This document shows positions 7,490 to 12,709 of a stretch of DNA of 12,709 nucleotides, piece after piece (position 1 is the stretch's first letter; each line of letters begins with the position of its first letter). Both the position numbers and the translations under genes were made by a program. Source of the DNA: Zygnema cylindricum (taxonomy: Eukaryota > Streptophyta > Zygnematophyceae > Zygnematales > Zygnemataceae); contig JBBHKE010002102.1 in NCBI GenBank assembly GCA_037447655.1, positions 64,001 through 76,709 of the forward strand, in the 5' to 3' direction. The notes under the pieces were generated by a model. The model worked only from the letters and a program-made list of their open reading frames with translations, did not search any database and was not told where the DNA came from.

Positions 7490-8314
7490 CAGGTAGTTGG
7501 TAGGCTCATTTATTTTATAAATTGTACGAGGCCGAATATTGCAGTTGTTGTTCGCACTTTAAGTAAAATTTTGCATAATCCGAAAAAGGGAGAAAAGGAA
7601 GCTGCAAAAAGTGTTTTGAGATACCTAGAGAATCCGAAAAAAAGCAGACTAGGAAGCTGCAAAAAGAGTTTTGATATACTATGCAAAAACTCGAACCTCA
7701 AAATTATTCTAAAAGGAGGAGAAGTCAAGCTGTAAACTTCAAGCGATACTAGTTATGGTGACAAGGCAGACTACAAAGCTGCAAAAAGAGTTTTGATATA
7801 CCAGGCAGAAACTCGAAACCTCAAACTTATTCTTGGAGGAGGAGAAGTCAAGCTGTAGACTTCGAGCAATGCTAGCTATGGTGACATGGCTAGCAAAAAA
7901 TCAACTACCGGATTTGTTTTGCAGATTGGAAATGGAACCTGCTGCTGGAGCAACAAACTTCACAAGATCACGGCCCAGTCAACTATGGAGTCAAAATATA
8001 AGGTAGCAAGTTCTCCCCTCAAAGAACTCCTATGGATAAAGGCACTTTTACAGGAATTGGGACACATGTAGACTAGTCCTCAAGTCACATGGTGTAACAA
8101 CTAGGCAGCCATTAGAATTACCTCCAATCCCAACCACCACTTTAAGAGTAAGCACATGGATGTCAGACTGCATTTTGTCTGAGAAAAGGTGCTTGCTAGA
8201 GTCATAAAATTGTGTTATTTGCAAAATGAAAATATGGGTGCAGATATGCTAACCAAAGCTCTGGCTGCACCTAAATTATAGTTTTGTAGAAATGCTATTA
8301 GATTAAGTGAATAA
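7490..8314 (+). pseudogene. pol: Element B: copia RNase H end, broken
   Basis: QVVG-LIYFINCTRPNIAAVV at about 7495-7556 matches the connection region of element A but differs in sequence, so this is another copia element. The middle holds a 122-bp tandem duplication. RNase H then reads GFVLQIGNGTCCWS, STMESKYKVASSPLKELLW and NPNHHFKSKHMDVRLHFV. Of the catalytic residues, the first Asp is Asn in the second repeat unit (SSNAS), the EAEY motif is ESKY, and the CDNQ motif is CNN followed by a stop at about 8102. The TGA after LHFV and the TAG before FCRNA are further breaks. The terminal TAA is at 8312-8314. Upstream pol is missing because the reverse LTR and element A were inserted. Confidence 0.9.
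7644..7888 (+). repeat. 122-bp tandem duplication in element B
   Basis: Unit 1 (7644-7765) and unit 2 (7766-7888) both run from GCAGACTA through GCTGCAAAAAGAGTTTTG and GGAGGAGAAGTCAAGCTGTA to TATGGTGACA. A partial third copy of the AAGCTGCAAAAAG segment lies at about 7590-7626. It covers the end of the connection domain and the first RNase H motif, so the protein would hold the motif twice. Confidence 0.88.
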
Positions 8315-8327
8315 ATGAGTCTAAAGC

Positions 8328-8337
8328 TTTAGGGGAG
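8328..8337 (+). promoter_or_regulatory. Polypurine tract of element B
   Basis: TTTAGGGGAG lies directly before TGTTGG, 13 bp after the polyprotein stop. It ends in the same GGGGAG as element A's tract. Confidence 0.85.
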
Positions 8338-9239
8338 TGTTGGTTTTAAATCTTTGTCCTCAGTAGATAGAGCTGTGAGAGGAGGTTTATAACTTCGAAT
8401 ATTTCTGGTTCAAAATGATTATAATACTTACCTCAAATAGTGTGACACTGAAAAAATAAACTTAGAGTATATCGGACGGTCACATAAACACGCGTCAACA
8501 TTACAGACAAAGCAAGAAGTGCGGAATGGTCCTAGACACATGTCACTTATCAAACGAGTGAATTCGGCGAATGGAAGAGACGCAATGTGAACCGCACATC
8601 TGGGAACACAATTGTAAAGGAAAAATACTAGACGCCGATTGTAACCAGACTAACAGCCGAGATTCAAGTGGGGACCACAAGTGACAAGGTATTTTGTAAG
8701 CACTCCAGATATTCGTATAAGTTAACCACAGCCGGGTGGATTTATTTGGCTGTTTTTACTAAGCAACAACATTATGTGTACGGCGCCAAATTGTGAATAC
8801 TTGAAGTAATAAATTTTTGTAGTGTAGTGCATTAGTAAATAGTGTATACTATTCAGCTTTAGGCTAGTTGCAAATAGGATTTTTGGAAGTACGTTGACGT
8901 ACTCTATCGTACTACAGTACAGTACTACTATATCAGGTTAAGACACATGATTGGTCAGTGAGCACTAGATACTCACTCAGTGTTTAAAGTTTAGGACTTA
9001 CAAATATTTTGATTTCCAGTGTTGGGAATATGGAAATGTAAGGGAATTTTTTGGGAAACTTGCAAAGTCCATATCTTATGGTTTACAAGACTAATTTTTT
9101 GTAATTTTGGGAATTGATAGCTTGTATGGTGATTTGTTTATGTGCTTTATTTGGTGTTAAGTAGACCTATATGTCAGATTGTGTAATGAAACAAAAGTGT
9201 TATATTTGGTGGGATTCTTGTTAAGCTTCTGTTTTTGCA
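8338..9239 (+). repeat. LTR of element B (3' end uncertain)
   Basis: It starts TGTTGGTTTTAAATC right after the polypurine tract. The body differs from family A, but the promoter block at 8889-9006 follows the same plan, so the LTR runs at least to about 9010. I cannot place the 3' end: no second copy is present for comparison, no clear primer binding site follows, and the CA candidates before 9240 are not distinctive. The sequence from 8400 to 8880 holds no open frame that I would call. Confidence 0.65.
8889..9006 (+). promoter_or_regulatory. Promoter of element B LTR with dense GTAC array
   Basis: Five GTAC cores start at 8889, 8899, 8909, 8917 and 8922, the first three exactly 10 bp apart. 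An inverted CCAAT box ATTGG is at 8950-8954 and GGACTTACAAATA at 8994-9006. The ATTGG to GGACTTA distance is 44 bp, equal to that in the 9462-10504 LTR and 2 bp longer than in element A's 3' LTR. Confidence 0.55.
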
Positions 9240-9353
9240 ATGTCTTCTTCTACAACTACTGCTGCAGCTCCACCTGCACTAGTTGTCATAGGACAACATA
9301 AAATCGGTACGAGTAAAAACCGTCGCAACGTACGCGTTTATGATGGGACTTAA
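9240..9353 (+). pseudogene. Short Gag-N-terminus-like frame
   Basis: An ATG at 9240 opens a 37-residue frame, MSSSTTTAAAPPALVV and then GQHKIGTSKN, ending at TAA 9351-9353. A Ser/Thr/Ala/Pro-rich start followed by a short polar segment is common for plant copia Gag proteins, and its place just after an LTR would fit. The frame is too short to show the UBN2 domain and nothing copia-like follows. It may be chance. Confidence 0.25.
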
Positions 9354-9456
9354 GTTCATTCATGATTCTAATAAGCGTTTTTTTTGTGCGGGGTGAATAG
9401 GATTATGGTAAAAAAGGTGAGAGGACAACATAGGACGAAACCTACATTGTCACGCT

Positions 9457-9461
9457 ATACA
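9457..9461. repeat. Left target duplication ATACA
   Basis: Precedes the TG end of the third LTR; its partner at 10505-10509 is AGACA, one mismatch. Confidence 0.75.
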
Positions 9462-10029
9462 TGTAGAAACTAAAGGTTTTTATTTGTATTTTCTAGGTTT
9501 AAACATGTTAAGATAAAGAGCATAAAAGATGCAGGGGCAGTCTGCTTCTAACTCCTCTCTCCAACTCCCACACTTGTCGTAGTCATTGAAGGTTGGAGAG
9601 GAAGCTAAAGCCATAGCTGCCAATGTTGTCTATAGAGAGAGAGGGTTCACCAAAAGGAACTTGACGGACCCACGATTTTATCCTGGTATCTGCCATTCGT
9701 CAAGTCAAGCAGGAACTGTAGCTTTATCATATTAGTTTAGGATCATAACTGAGGTATATAGAGTTTCATAAACATTTATAGACGTATTAGTAGACAATTT
9801 CATTTAACGTCGCGAACAAGTTCTTAGGACATAAGTAAAGTTTTGTTTAGTACGGTGTACAGTACTCCACAAAACGAATATCGCGCATTTGTTTCGACAG
9901 CGAAAGAAATACCACGCAATCATTTTTGACGGCTAGAATTAAAGTCGATTTTGATCGAATAGCCGCGATAGATGCCGAGATCGCAGAATGGGCGCTTTGG
10001 GATTTTTCGGTCATGGCCACGTCAAGTGA

Positions 10030-10235
10030 CACGTGGCACAATTGTGTTGACTTGCGGCATCTCTGAAAATACAAGAACAAACCCGGATATGGCATGCGTC
10101 GACATTTTGGCCATGCCGTACGATGGTCGTACAGAAAGTACTTCGGCACCTGTACTTTTCTATACAACACATTAATATTATTGGTGTCGTACTCTAGTAG
10201 TATAGGGTTTAGAGAGGGATTTAGGACTTATAAAA
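10030..10235 (+). promoter_or_regulatory. Promoter of third family-A LTR
   Basis: The G-box CACGTG is at 10030-10035; the second G-box position (about 10091) is mutated to CATGCG. GTAC cores start at 10118, 10129, 10138, 10152 and 10189. An inverted CCAAT (ATTGG) is at 10180-10184 and TATAAAA at 10229-10235. Confidence 0.6.
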
Positions 10236-10279
10236 TTTGGTAGGTAGACCCCTCTCTCCGAGATAGCTCCTGTAAAAAA

Positions 10280-10293
10280 GGTCAACTTTGACC
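10280..10293. promoter_or_regulatory. Inverted W-box pair GGTCAACTTTGACC
   Basis: Identical to the site at 6998-7011, 45 bp after the TATAAAA box. Confidence 0.5.
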
Positions 10294-10344
10294 CTTCATA
10301 ACTTACTGCTCAGGGGAGCAAATTCAGAGATCCTTTTTGCTATC

Positions 10345-10410
10345 GACTCGTGGGAGTCTTCTCTTCACAAGGATGAAGTTGGTTTGAGTTTTTATCTATT
10401 AGGGTGACAG
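10345..10410 (+). other. Three-hairpin module in third LTR
   Basis: Stems GACTC/GAGTC (10345-10358), CTTCA/TGAAG (10363-10378) and CTATTA/TGACAG (10396-10410). The third stem has one lost pair, one C-G to T-A change on both sides and one G-T wobble compared with the other copies. Confidence 0.5.
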
Positions 10411-10504
10411 TTATTCTTGTGGAAACTCAAAGGGGTCAGGGTTATCCTAGAGGCTTCGAGTGAGATGCCTACTCTGAGGGGCCAATGGAGGTCTTAGAGT
10501 TGCA

Positions 10505-10509
10505 AGACA
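10505..10509. repeat. Right target duplication AGACA
   Basis: Follows the CA end of the third LTR and matches ATACA at 9457-9461 in four of five positions. Confidence 0.75.
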
Positions 10510-11340
10510 GTCGAATCCATGCTTCGGGTTATAAAACGGAGTTACGTTATAACACTACGTAACTGTACAATTTTAAAATGTTCATCAATTTCAGTTTTGT
10601 ATTGTGTAATGAACGAAACTATAACGGCAAGTATTCTATGTTTACGTTTTGTTTCACATAACTTACATTGAACAGTGATTGATTTTTATTTCCTTGTCGT
10701 TCGCGGGGAGAATGAACGTTGTATGATGTTAAATAAGGACCGTTAACCTTAATAAAGTGCCCGGTGGGTTATTTTAATAAATTCATGCATTTTAATATTG
10801 GAACATAAGTCTAATACGGATGCGTTTACTTATATCAAATGTCAAGCAGACCCTTTATTAGTATCACTGTTTATTCTAATTGAATGTAAAACGAAGAAAA
10901 ACCACTTAATAGGATACATGTTAATTCTAATTGGTGGTAATACGCCGACAAAAGCTGACTAGTCGTCGTCAAAAGATTATCATTGGTTGTTGCCAAAAAC
11001 ACGTGGCATGTTTACCATCCACGCATTCCTAACGTTGGTCACGTTTCTTAGATGAAGTTAGAACAACCGTTTGTCAGGGTTGTGACGCCGCATTTTTTCC
11101 GATCAATTTTTTGCCGAACAACTTGTAAGCTGAAGGTGTTTCCATGGCGCTATCAACATTTTATCGACGCTGAAGTTTTGAAATATTTTGGCAAATTAAA
11201 CCAACTTTAACGTGATCTCGCTTCTATTCCCGCGTTTTTCAAATATTTTTAAATTGAAAGCCATGCTAAAGTTCAAAATTTGAATTTTTAATGAAAATTT
11301 CAAAATGGTACCTCCATTTTTACCACGCAAATTCACTTTC
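10510..11340. other. AT-rich stretch without a gene
   Basis: I see no open frame with protein-like composition on either strand. It holds an 8-bp inverted repeat (AGTTACGT at 10540-10547, ACGTAACT at 10557-10564), an ATTGG at 10982-10986, a G-box CACGTG at 11000-11005 and a 13-bp palindrome TTCAAAATTTGAA at 11272-11284. No LTR end or transposase motif was found. Confidence 0.6.
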
Positions 11341-11357
11341 ACTTGCATCTCGTGTAT

Positions 11358-11365
11358 TATATAAA
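11358..11365 (+). promoter_or_regulatory. TATA box candidate TATATAAA
   Basis: A good plant TATA match 53 bp before a sharp rise in CpG density. A G-box lies 350 bp upstream. If used, transcription would start near 11390 and cross the CpG-rich segment and the open frame at 11573-11800. Confidence 0.35.
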
Positions 11366-11418
11366 TGTATTTGTGAAAATGACAATGACACCATCTGTTG
11401 TTTTTGAAAAAATAGTTT

Positions 11419-11478
11419 CGTGCGAACGCAGCGTTTTGTGCGTACGCGATGTTTCATGCGTGCGCGTGTTCGCGTGCG
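11419..11478. other. CpG-dense, alternating purine-pyrimidine segment
   Basis: Thirteen CpG in 60 bp, in a window whose TE parts are poor in CpG. CATGCGTGCGCGTGT and CGCGTGCGTAT alternate purine and pyrimidine strictly, the pattern that favours Z-DNA. Such density suggests DNA not long exposed to CG methylation, or recently arrived. Confidence 0.6.
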
Positions 11479-11572
11479 TATTTAATTACCAAAAGTAATG
11501 TGGTGGTTCGAATGGATTTGCGGATTGGGGGAGTAGATGTAGGAGGAAAATTAAAGGGACGTGAAAAAGTAA

Positions 11573-11800
11573 TTAAGTGGCGCGAAATGTGTTGCGAAAT
11601 GGACGGCGGATCGCGAAGCGATCCAATTTGAAATATTCGAAATTTTTGAAAATGTACGTCGCCTGTACGAAACGCAATTTGGCAAGCGGCATTTGCAGCG
11701 AAAGATGTGCTTACGGTACAGGCTACATTTGGATAGAATGACGTCGTTTCGTCAAGTGTACTTTGGGACCACGTGGCACGACATTGACGGTGCCGAATAA
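11573..11800 (+). pseudogene. Unidentified open frame in CpG-rich region
   Basis: A frame of 75 codons before the TAA at 11798-11800, preceded by a TAA at 11570-11572 and lacking a suitable ATG. It reads like a basic, helical protein (DREAIQFEIFEIFENVRRLY, then KRHLQRKMCLRYRLHLD), without a motif that I know. The frame starting at 11449 could feed into it through a frameshift near 11575. The longer minus-strand frame over the same bases looks less protein-like. It could be the remnant of a TE protein or chance in CpG-rich DNA. Confidence 0.25.
11608..11624. repeat. Perfect 7-bp hairpin
   Basis: GGATCGC and GCGATCC pair perfectly around a GAA loop. It is the first of three strong GC-rich hairpins within 260 bp. 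Confidence 0.6.
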
Positions 11801-11808
11801 GAGCTACG

Positions 11809-11831
11809 AACGGCGGAAAAAGGCCGCCGTT
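11809..11831. repeat. Perfect 8-bp hairpin followed by a T-rich run
   Basis: AACGGCGG (11809-11816) and CCGCCGTT (11824-11831) enclose AAAAAGG. ATTTTT follows. It looks like a bacterial terminator, but nothing else here is bacterial. Confidence 0.6.
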
Positions 11832-11848
11832 ATTTTTCAACAAGTGGG

Positions 11849-11864
11849 GACGCGAAATCGCGTC
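11849..11864. repeat. Perfect 6-bp hairpin GACGCG-AAAT-CGCGTC
   Basis: Arms 11849-11854 and 11859-11864 with a four-base loop, 17 bp after the previous hairpin. Confidence 0.6.
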
Positions 11865-11879
11865 AATCACACGATGTAT

Positions 11880-12540
11880 ATTTTTGGACGTCCTGGATTC
11901 TTTGATGAGATTTGTGGAGATTTGTTGACTTTCTCACATTAACTCAGAATACGTTTTTGTTGTCGGTGTAAATATTTGAAGAAACATTTCCTTGTCTTAT
12001 GTGGATTAATAAATTAGTGTTGACTTTTTCAGTTTTTATTTAAGTGGATTGTGTTACATTTGACGGGGGACGGCCTCCGCCGCTTTTTTGCAAAGGTTTT
12101 TATTGTGTGACGTATTATTAAGCGGTTTAGGGTTTCGACAACTTAATTAGTGTGTGTGTAGTGTCGTACTTGTAGACAAGTGTGCGCTTATGATTGTTTG
12201 ACTCTCAGGTGTACGCTTACGATAAAATTACTCCTAGTAGTAGTTTGTTAGTAACAGTTACGTGATTGGTTGACAACTTACAATTGTATATATAGTTATG
12301 AGCTTTGTTAGGGAAATTATCAATGTTGGTTAGAAAAGTAGGGACCAAAGATGTAGCAGTTTAGGGTTGTCGATTAGGTCATGCAGTTAAATAATACATT
12401 GATTATGTGATAATACTTTAGCTTATGTGTGATGCACTCTTTATTATTATTTATATATGTTATTTTATGTTTGTTGGTCATGCATTGTGCATGTATTTGT
12501 TTTGTTGTTTAATGCATCTGAGTATGCATCTGTCCTAGGG
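11880..12540. other. Stretch without a gene; promoter-like motifs
   Basis: T-rich on the plus strand, with no supportable open frame. GTAC at about 12163 and 12211, ATTGG at about 12265 and TATATATA near 12287 follow in the order seen in the LTR promoters upstream. CATGCA-TTG-TGCATG (12479-12493) is a perfect inverted repeat. Single TTTAGGG units near 12127 and 12361 are isolated. Confidence 0.4.
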
Positions 12541-12550
12541 TGGTCCTAGG

Positions 12551-12595
12551 TTTCACACAGATTTGCAAACCCATGGGTGTTTGGTCTGTGTGAAA
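12551..12595. repeat. 11-bp perfect inverted repeat
   Basis: TTTCACACAGA (12551-12561) and TCTGTGTGAAA (12585-12595) are exact reverse complements around a 23-bp spacer that itself holds the near-palindrome AAACCCATGGGTGTTT. Confidence 0.75.
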
Positions 12596-12654
12596 TGGTT
12601 GCAGATTTGCAGACCTATGGTGGTATGATCTGTGTTTTTGGGAGACCTATGGTG
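12558..12654 (+). repeat. Decayed short tandem repeat
   Basis: CAGATTTGCA occurs at 12558-12567 and 12602-12611. AGACCTATGGTG occurs at 12611-12622 and 12643-12654, with a related AAACCCATGGGTG in the first unit. Unit spacing is 44 and then about 32 bp. Confidence 0.6.
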
Positions 12655-12709
12655 TGTCTGATGGGGATTTTCTGGTAATGCATATGGGAGTGCATTCACT
12701 TATTTGGAG

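Larger units (their letters stand above)
9462..10504 (+). mobile_element. Solo LTR of family A, third copy
   Basis: 1043 bp from TGTAGAAAC to AGAGTTGCA, with TG...CA ends. It matches the family-A LTRs through the pyrimidine-rich start block (TCTAACTCCTCTCTCCAACT), the G-box region, the GTAC array, the inverted W-box pair and the U5 end. It is more diverged from the other two than they are from each other, judged by eye. No internal region adjoins it. It has the best-preserved TATA box of the three. It lies downstream of element B's LTR and may have inserted into B's leader or into unrelated DNA. Confidence 0.92.

Noticed and set aside
8361-8386. CAGTAGATAGAG in element B's LTR resembling 6915-6926 of element A's LTR
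   Set aside because: The match is short and out of order relative to the other shared promoter blocks. Chance or a small gene-conversion patch cannot be told apart.
11809-11840. Rho-independent terminator look-alike
   Set aside because: A stem followed by a T-rich run, but everything else in the window is plant retrotransposon DNA without bacterial gene structure.
11454-11870. 138-codon minus-strand frame
   Set aside because: The longest frame of the tail, but it is low in protein-like character, spans three hairpins and is favoured by CpG-rich DNA with few stop trinucleotides. I know no motif in it.
12120-12370. TTTAGGG units like the plant telomere repeat
   Set aside because: Only isolated single units occur, with no tandem array, so interstitial telomere DNA is not supported.
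1-12709. CRISPR array, prophage or bacterial defence system
   Set aside because: No regular spacer-repeat array, no ribosome binding sites with intact operons, and no phage or nuclease genes are visible.

Overview
The window reads as repeat-rich nuclear DNA of a land plant. It is dominated by decayed Ty1/copia LTR retrotransposons nested inside one another. I see no intact host gene, rRNA or tRNA gene, bacterial operon or CRISPR array. Copia-type Gag, protease, integrase, reverse transcriptase and RNase H run in copia order, and the LTRs carry plant-type promoter motifs (G-box, CCAAT, TATA). I cannot name the species.

Layout. (1) 1-1018: a broken protein-like reading on the minus strand that I cannot identify. 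(2) 979-7221: element A, a 5'-truncated copia element with every pol domain recognisable but many stops and frameshifts. It ends in a polypurine tract (6157-6164) and a 1057-bp 3' LTR (6165-7221). (3) 2683-3738: a solo LTR of the same family, in reverse orientation inside A's integrase, flanked by a perfect 5-bp duplication AATGG. (4) 7222-7489: a truncated, reverse-oriented LTR of a sister subfamily. (5) 7490-8314: RNase H end of a second copia element, B, followed by its own polypurine tract and an LTR from 8338. (6) 9462-10504: a third family-A solo LTR with near-perfect target duplication. (7) 10510-12709: no clear gene, but a CpG-dense segment, strong hairpins, an open frame, G-boxes and an inverted repeat.

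The order of insertion can be read from the nesting: B was hit by the reverse LTR, that LTR by element A, and A by the 2683-3738 LTR.

The most interesting structure is in the LTRs. Three family-A LTRs, and in part the LTR of B, share a promoter: G-boxes, a helically phased array of GTAC cores, an inverted CCAAT box and a TATA-like site 42-44 bp further on. The three family-A LTRs also share an inverted W-box pair and three successive small hairpins downstream. The reverse solo LTR and A's 3' LTR form inverted arms of about 1 kb on one potential transcript, which could make a long hairpin RNA acting on the family.
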